From G965215055 sp965215055 (lineage in GTDB: Bacteria; Pseudomonadota; Gammaproteobacteria; UBA4575), in assembly GCA_965215055.1 (NCBI GenBank), contig OZ244046.1:124001-188000 (forward strand): DNA of 64,000 bases, in the 5' to 3' direction. Position 1 is the first letter of the stretch. The number at the start of each line of letters is the position of its first letter. The position numbers and the translations under genes were made by a program. Shown here piece by piece: positions 44,448 through 53,839 of this stretch. The notes beneath the pieces were generated by a model that had not been told where the DNA came from, did no database searches, and saw only the letters and a list, made by a program, of their open reading frames with translations.

Positions 44448-45536
44448 ATGTTTGGATTATTTGGCAGTAACAAAAAAGACTGGCAGGCAAGTGTCAACTC
44501 GGGTGAGCATACATTCACTGTAAAAGCAGGCGATAATTTATTAAATGCAGCTTTAGAGCTTGGCATTCCCTGGCCGCATGACTGCCGCGTGGGGAGTTGC
44601 ACCACTTGCAGGTGCAAGCTGAAAAAAGGTAAGACCAAGTCGTTGACGGATTTTTCTTACGTCTTGGACCCGGACCAGTTGAACGCCGGAATGATTCTTG
44701 CCTGCCAAACGCATTTGAAAAGCGACATTGAGATAGAGGTTGAACTGGAAGATGCCTCCCACGCTCACCAGGTCGTCTCGTATGAAGGTACATTGAGTCA
44801 TATCAGGGATTTGACTCATGACATCAAGGAAATTGTCATTACTTCCGACTATCCCTTGCCTGATCGTAGTGGAGTCGCAGGCCAGTATGCGGAAGTCAGT
44901 GTTGCAGGCCTGAGTGCACCACGGTCTTATTCCTATGCGAAGGCACCGGATAATGAAGCCAAAAATGAAGTAACTTTTTTTGTACGTTTAGTACCAGGTG
45001 GAGAATTTACGGAGTGGTTGTTTTCTGAAAACCGTACTGGTGAAAAAGTAACAGTTTCAGGCCCCTACGGTCATTTTTGGTTACGGCCAGAGAATACCCA
45101 TATCATTTGTATAGCGGGAGGAAGTGGTATCAGCTCGATTAAGGCAATCCTGGAGTCGGCTGTAAATGAGAAAGTTCAACGGGATTGCTTGTTTTTATTT
45201 GGTGCTCGTACACAAAAAGACTTGTACTGCCTGGAAGAAATAGCTGACATTGGATCGAAGTGGCATGGAGATCACTCGTTTGAATTTATTCCGGTGCTTA
45301 ACATGGAGCCTGATGATAGCGACTGGAGTGGAGCCAGGGGCCTGGTAACCGATTATTTAAAGTCTGCTTACGTAGATACTGGTAAGATCTCGTTAACTGA
45401 GGCACAGGGCTATCTGTGTGGTCCACCGCCCATGGTTGATGCAGCTATCCAGGTAATGGTTGAGCAGGGTATGAAAAAAGATGACATCTTTTTTGATAAG
45501 TTTCTGGACGCGAGTTCGATGCCTGGCGGACGGTGA
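44448..45536 (+). CDS. Ferredoxin-fused flavin reductase (oxygenase-type electron-transfer component)
   Basis: A 362-residue protein made of an N-terminal plant-type [2Fe-2S] ferredoxin domain (HDCRVGSCTTCRCKLK, with the fourth cysteine in ILACQTHL), an FAD domain (PRSYSYAKAP) and an NAD(P)H domain (IAGGSGISSIKAIL, ending YLCGPPPMVDAAI). This domain order is that of reductases feeding ring- or alkyl-hydroxylating oxygenases, such as the toluene or xylene monooxygenase reductases. No oxygenase component is in the window, so the electron acceptor is unknown. It precedes a small membrane protein by 37 bases. Confidence 0.9.
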   Translation: MFGLFGSNKKDWQASVNSGEHTFTVKAGDNLLNAALELGIPWPHDCRVGSCTTCRCKLKKGKTKSLTDFSYVLDPDQLNAGMILACQTHLKSDIEIEVELEDASHAHQVVSYEGTLSHIRDLTHDIKEIVITSDYPLPDRSGVAGQYAEVSVAGLSAPRSYSYAKAPDNEAKNEVTFFVRLVPGGEFTEWLFSENRTGEKVTVSGPYGHFWLRPENTHIICIAGGSGISSIKAILESAVNEKVQRDCLFLFGARTQKDLYCLEEIADIGSKWHGDHSFEFIPVLNMEPDDSDWSGARGLVTDYLKSAYVDTGKISLTEAQGYLCGPPPMVDAAIQVMVEQGMKKDDIFFDKFLDASSMPGGR

Positions 45537-45573
45537 AAAGATTAAATACTATTCAGAGTATTAGGAGAAGGAT

Positions 45574-45795
45574 ATGCGTACAATTCAAGCACTTGTAGTA
45601 ATGGCTCTGTGGACGGCAGTGTTCATTGGAATTTTGCATTTTGCCGGTTTTGGCGATAACTATCGCGAGCCACTTTGGAGCCTGGGCGGTGCGGTGTTAC
45701 TTATCATTATGTTGATTGGAAACTTTTGGATTTTCTTTGCCATCGCTAAAGAAGAACCTTGGGAATGGGAGAAGGGCAATAACGACAACAAGTAA
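45574..45795 (+). CDS. Small two-helix membrane protein
   Basis: A 73-residue protein with two hydrophobic segments (about residues 5-24 and 35-56) and a charged C-terminal tail (EEPWEWEKGNNDNK). AGGAGAAGG precedes the ATG. It follows the flavin reductase on the same strand and may anchor or assist it, but the family is not recognised. Confidence 0.75.
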   Translation: MRTIQALVVMALWTAVFIGILHFAGFGDNYREPLWSLGGAVLLIIMLIGNFWIFFAIAKEEPWEWEKGNNDNK

Positions 45796-45922
45796 TATAT
45801 TCTTTGAAACTTCTTTTGAACTGGCTGCAATGTTGGTTCTTTCCCACCACAGATTACTTGGCGTCGGTAGAACCCAAGTTTGAAATCTACGAGAATAAAA
45901 TCAACAGGATGGAAGGAGGCAG

Positions 45923-46918
45923 TTACGTATAGACTTGATTTTCTTTGATTTCCTGCAGCGTCTTGCAATCAATACACAGCGTGGCAGTAGGCCGTGCTTC
46001 CAGCCTTTTAATACCTATCTCTATCCCACAAGCCTCGCAATAGCCATATTCATCCACGTCAATAGACGCTAAAGCCTGGTTGATTTTCTTTACCAGTTTG
46101 CTTTCACGATCACGTGTGCGTAGTTCAAGGCTGAATTCTTCCTCTTGTGTAGCACGATCCGCGGGGTCTGCAAATTGACTTGCATCTTTTCTCATATGAT
46201 TAACGGTCCGGCTAACTTCATCAAGCAAGTCTTGTTTCCAGCGCAGCAAAATATCGCGAAAGTGTGCTAGCTGCTTTGGCCCCATATAGCTTTCGCCTCG
46301 GTGGGCAGTGTAGGGCGTTATACCTTCAACTGGTAAGCTAGCAGCAGAGCGCTTATTCAATAACCCGATACGTTTTTTCTTTTTTTCTTCCTTAAGAAGC
46401 CTGGTCTTTTCTACCTGTAGTTTGGCTTTAGCTGGCTTTCTTTTGGGTGCAGCTTTTCGTTTAGGTGTGACTTTTCGTTTAGGCGCAGCCTTTCTTTTAG
46501 GCGTGACTTTTCGTTTAGGTGCGGCCTTTCGTTTAGGTGCGACTTTTCTTTTGGGCGTGACTTTTCGTTTAGGCGCAGCTTTTCTTTTGGGTGTGACTTT
46601 TCGTTTAGGTGCAACTTTTCTTTTGGGCGCGGCCTTTCGTTTAGGTGCAACTTTTCTTTTGGGCGCAGCTTTTCGTTTAGGTGCAACTTTTCTTTTGGGC
46701 GCGGCCTTTCGTTTAGGTGCGACTTTTCTTTTGGGTGTAGCTTTTCGTTTAGGTGTGGCTTTTCTTTTAGGCGCGGCCTTTCGTTTAGATGCAGTTTTTC
46801 TTTTGGGCGTGGCCTTTCGTTTAGGTACGATTTTTCTTTTGGGCACGGCCTTTCTTTTAGGCGCAGCTTTTCTTTTGGGTGCAGCCTTTTTCTTCGTAGT
46901 AGATTTTCTGTTTGCCAT
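45923..46918 (-). CDS. DksA/TraR-type zinc protein with a histone-H1-like basic repeat domain
   Basis: A 331-residue protein read leftwards from ATG 46916-46918, chosen because GAAAGGG lies just upstream; an ATG at 46972 would add unrelated residues. The first 165 residues are almost entirely a hexapeptide repeat, Pro-Lys-Arg-Lys-x-x, about 25 copies. The C-terminal 110 residues are DksA-like: a coiled segment (FRDILLRWKQDLLDEVSR, then EEEFSLELRTRDRE) and the zinc finger YGYCEACG followed by CIDCK. DksA works in the RNA polymerase secondary channel with ppGpp. Here the basic arm could bind DNA or RNA as in AlgP-like or H1-like bacterial proteins. The DxxDxA acidic tip of true DksA is not clearly kept (FADPADRATQ is the nearest), so a changed function is possible. 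Confidence 0.85.
   Translation of the reverse strand: MANRKSTTKKKAAPKRKAAPKRKAVPKRKIVPKRKATPKRKTASKRKAAPKRKATPKRKATPKRKVAPKRKAAPKRKVAPKRKAAPKRKVAPKRKAAPKRKVAPKRKVTPKRKAAPKRKVTPKRKVAPKRKAAPKRKVTPKRKAAPKRKVTPKRKAAPKRKPAKAKLQVEKTRLLKEEKKKKRIGLLNKRSAASLPVEGITPYTAHRGESYMGPKQLAHFRDILLRWKQDLLDEVSRTVNHMRKDASQFADPADRATQEEEFSLELRTRDRESKLVKKINQALASIDVDEYGYCEACGIEIGIKRLEARPTATLCIDCKTLQEIKENQVYT
46430..46879 (-). repeat. 18-bp tandem repeats encoding Pro-Lys-Arg-Lys-x-x
   Basis: About 25 consecutive 18-base units, each giving one PKRKxx hexapeptide; the two variable positions are mostly AA, VA, VT or AT. The units differ only by synonymous or conservative changes, so copy number may vary between strains by slippage or unequal crossing-over. 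An apparent long plus-strand frame across it is only the complement of the repeats. Confidence 0.9.
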
Positions 46919-47016
46919 GATGAAGCCCTTTCTAAAACCCGCTTTGATACCAGAGAATAGCTGGTCTGGCAAGCAACGCTAGCATGCAGTCTATACCCAG
47001 GTTGATAATACAGGAG

Positions 47017-48384
47017 TTATTTTTTGTTGATTTGCGCACTAAGTTGCCCCTTGGCCAACTGGATCAGTATTTTTTCATTTACAGATACCTGGTCGGCATT
47101 GCGCAAAACCTGGTTATCTTTTGCCCGCATTGCAATGGCGTAGCCACGGTCCAGAACGCTTTGTGGGCTGACTGCACTCAATGCGCGAGTCAATATTTTA
47201 AGTTGTTGGTTTTTTTGTCTGAGTTGCGTATGTAGTAGACGATTAAGATTATTGGACGTATTCGAGAACTTGACTCGGGTTGTATATACCCGGAGTTTTG
47301 GTGATCGGTTTTCCATTTTAATCAGTAGTTTATTTAGCTGGTTGTACTGCCTGGTGAGGTTAAGTTTTATCGTGCTGGAGGCGCGCCTTTTCAATTCGGC
47401 AAGTCGTTGTTTGTTTTTTTGTATGGTTTGTCTGGGGTGTAAAAACTCAAGCCGTTGTACAGTCCGGTCAACAGATTGGTGGGAGTTACTTATGATGTCT
47501 CGAGCCAGGTAGAATAAAGATTTCTTGTGTTTTTCAAACACTTCAGTTAGCTCTTGGTGGTGTGGTGTAACGAGTTCTGCGGCGGCAGAAGGCGTTGCTG
47601 CCCGCATGTCTGCTACGAAATCTGCAATGGTGAAGTCTATCTCGTGTCCGATCCCTGTAATAATAGGTATCTTGGAAGCGAAAATCGCTTGTGCTACGGC
47701 TTCTTCGTTAAAAGACCAAAGGTCTTCAATTGATCCTCCGCCTCGCGCCAATATAATCACATCGCAATTCTTGTGTTGGTTTATAGTCTGTATTGCGTTG
47801 ACAATGGCTTCGGCGGATTTTTCCCCCTGGACGGGTACGGCATAGATGCGCACTGAAAGTAAGGGAAATCTACGGCGAAGTACGCTGAGTATGTCGCGAA
47901 TGGCAGCACCTGTTAAAGAGGTTACGACGCCAAGGTTTTGCGGGAACGCAGGTAAGCCTTGTTTGTGAATTTCATCAAATAAACCTGATTGACTCAGTTT
48001 TCTTTTCAATTCTTCGTATCTACGCTGCAAAGCTCCAACCCCGCTTTCCTCCATGTATTCAATGTTAAGTTGATATTCTCCACGAGGTTCATATAGCCCT
48101 GCACGTGCCTTGGCCAATACGTGCATACCTTCTCCAGGTTGGAAAGTCAGCTGCCGGTTAGCATTGTGAAACATCGTGCAACGTACTTGTGCCCGCTCAT
48201 CTTTAAGTGAAAAGTACATGTGCCCTGACGCTGGTTGAGCCAGGTTCGAAATCTCACCTTCTATCCAAAGCAAAGGCAAGCCTTGTTGTAGTAATTGTTT
48301 TACTTTTTGATTGAGTTGTTGAACGGTGTAGACCTGTCGCCCATCAAGCTCGAGTTCTGACTGTAGATCATTCACTTCAGGCAT
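47017..48384 (-). CDS. xseA: Exodeoxyribonuclease VII large subunit
   Basis: A 455-residue nuclease that degrades single-stranded DNA to oligonucleotides with XseB. An N-terminal OB fold (YTVQQLNQKVKQLLQQGLPL, then WIEGEISN) precedes the catalytic domain with VVTSLTGAAIRDIL and the signature ILARGGGSIEDLWSFNEE. A long coiled region follows. It is divergent from guaB with only 60 bases between the starts, so the two promoters must overlap. This xseA-guaB arrangement is common in gammaproteobacteria. Normal length. Confidence 0.96.
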   Translation of the reverse strand: MPEVNDLQSELELDGRQVYTVQQLNQKVKQLLQQGLPLLWIEGEISNLAQPASGHMYFSLKDERAQVRCTMFHNANRQLTFQPGEGMHVLAKARAGLYEPRGEYQLNIEYMEESGVGALQRRYEELKRKLSQSGLFDEIHKQGLPAFPQNLGVVTSLTGAAIRDILSVLRRRFPLLSVRIYAVPVQGEKSAEAIVNAIQTINQHKNCDVIILARGGGSIEDLWSFNEEAVAQAIFASKIPIITGIGHEIDFTIADFVADMRAATPSAAAELVTPHHQELTEVFEKHKKSLFYLARDIISNSHQSVDRTVQRLEFLHPRQTIQKNKQRLAELKRRASSTIKLNLTRQYNQLNKLLIKMENRSPKLRVYTTRVKFSNTSNNLNRLLHTQLRQKNQQLKILTRALSAVSPQSVLDRGYAIAMRAKDNQVLRNADQVSVNEKILIQLAKGQLSAQINKK

Positions 48385-48444
48385 ATTAGGTTATTCCATC
48401 TACTTTCTACTATAATGCATCGCAACTATGACAAGAGAACGCTT

Positions 48445-49902
48445 ATGCGGATTATACAAGATGCACTGACTTTCGATGATGTCTCTTTAGTTCCAGCTCA
48501 CTCCAGCATCACGCCGCGTGAAGTAGACCTGAAAACCCGGTTGACACGCGAGATTACCTTGAGCATGCCCTTGGTCTCTTCTGCAATGGATACTGTGACG
48601 GAAAGTCGTCTGGCAATATCGATGGCACAGGAAGGTGGTCTTGGCGTTATTCATAAAAACCTCCCTGTCATGCTCCAGGCAGATGAAGTACGCCTGGTTA
48701 AGAAGTTTGAGAGTGGTGTTATCAAGGACCCCATTTGCGTGGACCCTTCCACTAGTATTGGCCAGGTACTTAAACTGACTCGCGAAAAGAGTATTTCTGG
48801 TGTACCCGTAGTTTCGGGAGAGTCATTAGTAGGTATCGTTACCAGTCGTGATTTACGTTTTGAAACGCGCAAAGATGAGCCTGTTGAAAAAATCATGACG
48901 CCCCGACAACGCCTGGTTACTGTAAAAGAGGGCGCCAGTAAAGAAGAGATAAAAGGACTGCTGCACGAGCACCGTATTGAGAAAGTTTTAGTAGTAAACG
49001 ATGCTTTTGAATTACGTGGACTAATAACGGTTAAAGATATTCAAAAATCGAAGGATTTCCCCCATGCCTGTAAAGATGATGAGGGGCGCCTGCTGGTTGG
49101 AGCTGCAGTAGGGATAGGGTCAGACACTGATGAGCGCGTGGATGAGTTGGTAAAAGCTGGTGTGGATGTAATTGTTGTAGATACCGCACATGCTCATTCG
49201 CAGGCTGTATTGGACCGTGTGCGTTGGGTCAAAAAAGCATATCCCCGTGTGCAAGTTATCGGGGGCAATATTGCGACCGGTGATGCTGCCATAGATTTGA
49301 TCAAGGCTGGTGCAGATGCCGTCAAGGTGGGAATTGGCCCTGGTTCAATTTGCACTACAAGAATTGTTGCAGGTGTCGGAGTACCGCAAGTCAGTGCAGT
49401 TGACCACGTGCATCAAGCAGTCAAGTCCCAAGTTCCGATCATTTCTGACGGCGGAATTCGCTATTCTGGCGATGTAGCCAAGGCCATCGCCGCCGGGGCG
49501 AGTACAGTCATGATTGGTGGGTTGTTTGCAGGCACTGAGGAAGCGCCTGGAGAAGTTGAGTTGTACCAGGGGCGCTCGTACAAAACCTATCGTGGTATGG
49601 GCTCACTATCGGCCATGCAGTTGGGGTCGGGTGATCGTTATTTTCAGGGTGATAAGTACGACATGGGGAAATATGTACCGGAAGGGATTGAGGGACGCGT
49701 TCCGTATAAAGGTAGTGCAGTTACTATAATTCAGCAGTTGTTAGGTGGTTTACGGTCCAGTATGGGTTACGTGGGATGTGTAAACGTTGATGAAATGCGC
49801 GTCAAGCCGGAGTTTGTAAAAATCTCTTCAGCCGGAATGCGTGAGAGTCATGTACATGATGTGACAATCACTAAAGAGGCACCTAATTACCATATTGAAT
49901 AG
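48445..49902 (+). CDS. guaB: Inosine-5'-monophosphate dehydrogenase
   Basis: Converts IMP to XMP with NAD+, the committed step of GMP synthesis. ATG 48445 is chosen (MRIIQDALTFDDVSLVP), since an upstream in-frame ATG at 48415 adds residues not found in the family and overlaps the xseA promoter. The 485 residues include two CBS domains (about 90-205), the catalytic cysteine loop GIGPGSICTTRIVAGVGVPQ and the flap MGKYVPEGIEG. It precedes guaA by 24 bases. Confidence 0.97.
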   Translation: MRIIQDALTFDDVSLVPAHSSITPREVDLKTRLTREITLSMPLVSSAMDTVTESRLAISMAQEGGLGVIHKNLPVMLQADEVRLVKKFESGVIKDPICVDPSTSIGQVLKLTREKSISGVPVVSGESLVGIVTSRDLRFETRKDEPVEKIMTPRQRLVTVKEGASKEEIKGLLHEHRIEKVLVVNDAFELRGLITVKDIQKSKDFPHACKDDEGRLLVGAAVGIGSDTDERVDELVKAGVDVIVVDTAHAHSQAVLDRVRWVKKAYPRVQVIGGNIATGDAAIDLIKAGADAVKVGIGPGSICTTRIVAGVGVPQVSAVDHVHQAVKSQVPIISDGGIRYSGDVAKAIAAGASTVMIGGLFAGTEEAPGEVELYQGRSYKTYRGMGSLSAMQLGSGDRYFQGDKYDMGKYVPEGIEGRVPYKGSAVTIIQQLLGGLRSSMGYVGCVNVDEMRVKPEFVKISSAGMRESHVHDVTITKEAPNYHIE

Positions 49903-49926
49903 CAAGCTCTATATAGTTTTTCTGTG

Positions 49927-51501
49927 ATGACCGATATTCATGCAGATAGGGTCTTGGTCCTTGATTTTGGATCTCAATACACGCAGCTCATTGCTCGTAG
50001 AATACGTGAACTAGGTACTTACTGCGAAATCTATCCCTGGGACGTCACTCTTGAGCAAATTACCGCCTTTAATGCCAAGGGTATTGTGTTGTCTGGTGGA
50101 CCTGAGTCCGTTACTTCGGATAATACTCCTGAAGTACATGAGCCTGTTTTGGACCTGGGGGTTCCAATATTGGGTATTTGTTATGGCATGCAAACCATGG
50201 CCAAGCAGATGGGGGGTAAGGTCGAGGTTTCGAGTAAGCGGGAATTTGGCTGGACGCAAATTAAACTTGAGGACACCTCCACGCTCTTATCTGACATCAC
50301 GGATAATAAGAAACAAAACGGTATAAGTATTCTTGATGTCTGGATGTCGCATGGTGACCGTATTGCAAAGTTGCCTGCTGGATTCAAAATCATTGCCAGT
50401 ACCGATAGTGCTCCCATTGCCGCGATCGCCGATGAGCAGCGAAAGTTGTTTGGTCTTCAGTTCCATCCCGAAGTTACGCATACCGAACAAGGTAAACAAA
50501 TATTAGGGCGTTTTGTACATAACATCTGTGGCTGTGCGTCTAATTGGACGACAGCGAGCGTCATTCACGAGGCTGTTGAGCATATAAGACGGCAAGTTGG
50601 TTCGGAACGAGTGCTGCTCGCACTTTCCGGTGGGGTAGATTCGTCAGTGGTCGCGGCATTGCTGCATGAAGCAATAGGTGACCAGCTTACCTGTATTTTC
50701 GTGGATACTGGCTTACTGCGCCTTGATGAAGGCGACCAGGTTATGGAAACCTTTGTTCAACACATGGGCGTGGAAGTGATCCGAGTAAATGCGGGACAAC
50801 GTTATTTTGATGCATTAAAAGGTAAGTCAGGTCCCGAGGAAAAGCGAAAAATTATTGGTAACTTGTTTATCAAAATATTTGAAGAAGAAGCAATCAAGCT
50901 GGGTAATGTAAAGTGGTTGGCGCAAGGCACCATCTACCCAGACGTTATTGAATCTGCAGGAGCGACGACGGGAAAAGCACAACTCATAAAATCTCATCAC
51001 AATGTAGCCGGTCTTCCAGAAGAAATGAAGTTGAAGCTAATAGAGCCACTAAAAGAATTATTTAAAGATGAGGTACGCGCGATAGGCCTGCAGCTTGGGT
51101 TACCGAGAAACGTTATTTTTCGGCATCCATTTCCAGGTCCTGGTTTGGGTGTGCGTATATTAGGCGTGGTTAAAAAAGAATATGCAGATCTATTACGGCT
51201 GGCAGATGACATCTTTATTTCCGAACTTGAGAAGCACAAGCTATATGATCAAGTGTCTCAAGCCTTTGCAGTTTTTTTGCCGGTAAAATCGGTAGGTGTT
51301 ATGGGGGATAACAGGAAATATGACTATGTAATTGCACTGCGTGCAGTAGAGACTGTCGATTTTATGACGGCGCGCTGGGCACGTTTGCCATATGAGTTTT
51401 TAGATCATGTTTCGCGACGCATTATTAATGAAGTAGATGGGATTTCTAGGGTGACGTACGATGTTTCGGGAAAACCGCCCGCTACTATTGAGTGGGAATG
51501 A
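49927..51501 (+). CDS. guaA: GMP synthase (glutamine-hydrolysing)
   Basis: Aminates XMP to GMP. The class I glutamine amidotransferase half has GICYGMQTMAKQMGG with the nucleophile cysteine and LQFHPEVTHT; the synthase half has the PP-loop LALSGGVDSSVVAALL. The end PPATIEWE then TGA is the usual GuaA C-terminus. GTG 49924 and ATG 49927 are both possible starts; ATG is preferred. The 3' end is duplicated 3.75 kb downstream, marking it as the insertion point of the McrBC island; the enzyme itself remains complete. Confidence 0.97.
   Translation: MTDIHADRVLVLDFGSQYTQLIARRIRELGTYCEIYPWDVTLEQITAFNAKGIVLSGGPESVTSDNTPEVHEPVLDLGVPILGICYGMQTMAKQMGGKVEVSSKREFGWTQIKLEDTSTLLSDITDNKKQNGISILDVWMSHGDRIAKLPAGFKIIASTDSAPIAAIADEQRKLFGLQFHPEVTHTEQGKQILGRFVHNICGCASNWTTASVIHEAVEHIRRQVGSERVLLALSGGVDSSVVAALLHEAIGDQLTCIFVDTGLLRLDEGDQVMETFVQHMGVEVIRVNAGQRYFDALKGKSGPEEKRKIIGNLFIKIFEEEAIKLGNVKWLAQGTIYPDVIESAGATTGKAQLIKSHHNVAGLPEEMKLKLIEPLKELFKDEVRAIGLQLGLPRNVIFRHPFPGPGLGVRILGVVKKEYADLLRLADDIFISELEKHKLYDQVSQAFAVFLPVKSVGVMGDNRKYDYVIALRAVETVDFMTARWARLPYEFLDHVSRRIINEVDGISRVTYDVSGKPPATIEWE
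51477..51497 (+). repeat. Left attachment-like repeat at the guaA 3' end
   Basis: The exact core ATTGAGTGGGA (51487-51497), within a looser match from GCCCG at 51477, recurs at 55233-55254. The core lies in the last codons of guaA. The guaA 3' end is a known integration hotspot for genomic islands. Confidence 0.75.
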
Positions 51502-51638
51502 TTTTGCGCCTGGCACCTACGAGCATCCAAATAACATATAACCCATTGTAATAACTAGAATATCCTCATTTCTGTCTGGCACCTTCAAGAAGTACCTTCT
51601 GGTGTAGATGAAATAACCAATACAAATGGAGAGTGCGT

Positions 51639-53837
51639 ATGAGCAGGTATTGCGGAGAGAAAATAGTCGAGCCAATACTCCGTGCAGCTCAGCACTGGAA
51701 AGATGTGGGGTTGCTATCGGATAGTTCCATATTCGATAGAGGTGCAATATGGACATTGTCAAACTTCGAAGCTCTAAATCAGCACGTTGTAAATCAGCCT
51801 AAAGAGGGAAAAAAGAGGAATTTTTTCCAGAAACTGGAGGGTCAGCTTGAACTGACGGTGCCAGGGGTGAAGCAACTCGCAGCCGAGATGCTGTGGCTAA
51901 TGTTTCTCTGCCCTAGCAACATTAGTGTATCGAAAAAGCGCGAAGGCATAGAGCGTATATGGAAATGGTCAGGGGAGGCCTTTCCAGAGGATTCCGAGTG
52001 GATAAAGGATGATGTTCTGGGTGGTGTAGGCAGTGCAGGTACAGCTTTTAACACCAAGCGCTGGTGGGAGTTGAGGTTTTTTATTCGTACAATGATTGCC
52101 TTCAAAAGCCTTGCAGACCAGGAGCAAAATAAGCTCCTTTCCGATGGTTGGGAGTTCGCGCAATGGCTTGAACAAGTCCCCGAATGCGACGCTCGCCAAT
52201 TGCGTCATATGTTCCTGTTTTTACTATTCCCTGACAATTTTGAGCGTATTTTAGGAAGGAGAGATCGACGAAGAATTATCCAGAGCTTCTCAGGAAAGTC
52301 TCTGGCACAGGTCAAGAAGCTTTCGGCATTAGAGATCGATCGGAACCTCCTCGAGATACGTAGGCAAAAGGAAGAGGAGTATGGCACTAAGGAGTTGGAC
52401 TTTTATGCTACCCCGCTTCGTGATCTCTGGGGTGACTCTAAGGTCGTTAAGGCAGCAAAGCAGCCAGATGATAAAAAGCGGAACGGAAGTGTCAAAATGG
52501 CCATAAACCAGATTCTGTATGGTCCTCCAGGAACAGGAAAGACCTATAGGCTTAATCGTCTAAAAGAAGAGTATTCAGGCAGAAGGCAAACCCTGAGCCG
52601 TGATGCATGGTTAATTCAGGAAATGCTGGATGCCAAGTGGTTTGATGTGATCTTTGGCACATTGTATGACCTGGGCGGTGAGGGCAAGGTCAAGGCAATT
52701 CTAAATCATGAGTACGTACAGATGAAGGCGGAGGCTTTGGGGCGTGGTCGAAACATCGCGAATACAATATGGAGAACCCTTGGGGAACATACTCGTGAAA
52801 ATTCCAGTACCTCCCGATACAAGCGTCGTAGTGCACCCCTTGTATTTGACAAGAAACCAAATAGCGTATGGTCGTTGGTCGATGACTGGGAGGAAGAATG
52901 TGCAGAGCAGGTGGAGCAAGCCAAGAAATGGAAAACTGGTCCCAAGCAAGAGGCGTCTTATCAACGGTATGAGTACGTGACGTTTCATCAAGCCTATAGC
53001 TACGAAGATTTCGTCGAGGGTATTAGGCCTGTTCAGAATGAGGAAACTGAAAATATCGGTTATCAGGTATTGCCCGGTGTATTCAAACGGATATGCCAAA
53101 GGGCAAAAGCAGACCCCGATCAGCGGTATGCGATTTTTATTGATGAGATAAACAGGGGGAACATTGCCAAAATATTTGGTGAGCTGATTACCTTGATAGA
53201 AGAAGATAAAAGGGCGATATATAACGATGCCGGAGACCTGAAGTCTGGGATGGAGTTGACTCTTCCTTATTCAGGTATGCGATTTGGTGTTCCTGAAAAT
53301 TTGGATGTCTACGGGACAATGAACACGGCGGACCGCTCTATAGCCTTACTGGATACTGCGTTACGACGTCGTTTCCAATTCGAAGAGTTAATGCCTGATG
53401 CTGGCGTAATTGTTGGCTCACGTGGTGATGGTTGTATCGAGGATGGGGGTGGTGGCGTTATCAACCTGCGTGCCTTACTGGAGGCTATGAATCGTCGTAT
53501 CCGCTTCCTGTTAAACAGAGATATGATGATTGGGCATGCCTATTTCATCGACGTGCGTAATTTTGATGATCTCAAGGTGGTTTTGTTCAACAAGATTATT
53601 CCCCTTCTGCAGGAATACTTCTATGAGAACTGGCACAGGATCCAGTTGGTATTCCGAGATGTAGGTCCGACGGGAGAAAAACTGGAACCACAGATTGTAT
53701 GTCATGACACGCTAAACGAAGTAGAGGTGCTTGGGTTCGATCATGATGACTTTGATGATCTTACAGAGTACTGGGTTGTAGACTCGGATGAGATCACGCC
53801 CGATGCGGTCAGGAAGGTATACGAAGAAGGTGCCTGA
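51639..53837 (+). CDS. mcrB: McrB-type AAA+ GTPase of a methylation-dependent restriction system
   Basis: A 732-residue motor. The N-terminal 270 residues show no domain I recognise and likely read the target DNA. The AAA+ module has Walker A GPPGTGKT (residues 295-302), Walker B FIDEINRGN (Asp502-Glu503) and the McrB signature MNTADRSIALLDTALRRRF from Met561. In E. coli McrB hydrolyses GTP and, with McrC, cuts DNA carrying methylcytosine. ATG 51639 is preferred over GTG 51633 because GGAGAG then stands at good distance. It precedes mcrC by two bases. The N-domain is the part that varies between systems and sets the recognised modification. Confidence 0.92.
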   Translation: MSRYCGEKIVEPILRAAQHWKDVGLLSDSSIFDRGAIWTLSNFEALNQHVVNQPKEGKKRNFFQKLEGQLELTVPGVKQLAAEMLWLMFLCPSNISVSKKREGIERIWKWSGEAFPEDSEWIKDDVLGGVGSAGTAFNTKRWWELRFFIRTMIAFKSLADQEQNKLLSDGWEFAQWLEQVPECDARQLRHMFLFLLFPDNFERILGRRDRRRIIQSFSGKSLAQVKKLSALEIDRNLLEIRRQKEEEYGTKELDFYATPLRDLWGDSKVVKAAKQPDDKKRNGSVKMAINQILYGPPGTGKTYRLNRLKEEYSGRRQTLSRDAWLIQEMLDAKWFDVIFGTLYDLGGEGKVKAILNHEYVQMKAEALGRGRNIANTIWRTLGEHTRENSSTSRYKRRSAPLVFDKKPNSVWSLVDDWEEECAEQVEQAKKWKTGPKQEASYQRYEYVTFHQAYSYEDFVEGIRPVQNEETENIGYQVLPGVFKRICQRAKADPDQRYAIFIDEINRGNIAKIFGELITLIEEDKRAIYNDAGDLKSGMELTLPYSGMRFGVPENLDVYGTMNTADRSIALLDTALRRRFQFEELMPDAGVIVGSRGDGCIEDGGGGVINLRALLEAMNRRIRFLLNRDMMIGHAYFIDVRNFDDLKVVLFNKIIPLLQEYFYENWHRIQLVFRDVGPTGEKLEPQIVCHDTLNEVEVLGFDHDDFDDLTEYWVVDSDEITPDAVRKVYEEGA

Positions 53838-53839
53838 TT

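Noticed and set aside
46430..46879. Regular repeats that might be taken for a CRISPR array
   Set aside because: The period is 18 bases with no unique spacers, and the repeats are coding (PKRKxx).
46422..46982. Plus-strand open frame of 186 codons rich in Leu-Gly-Ala-Phe
   Set aside because: It is the complement of the PKRK repeats of the DksA-type gene and has no independent support.
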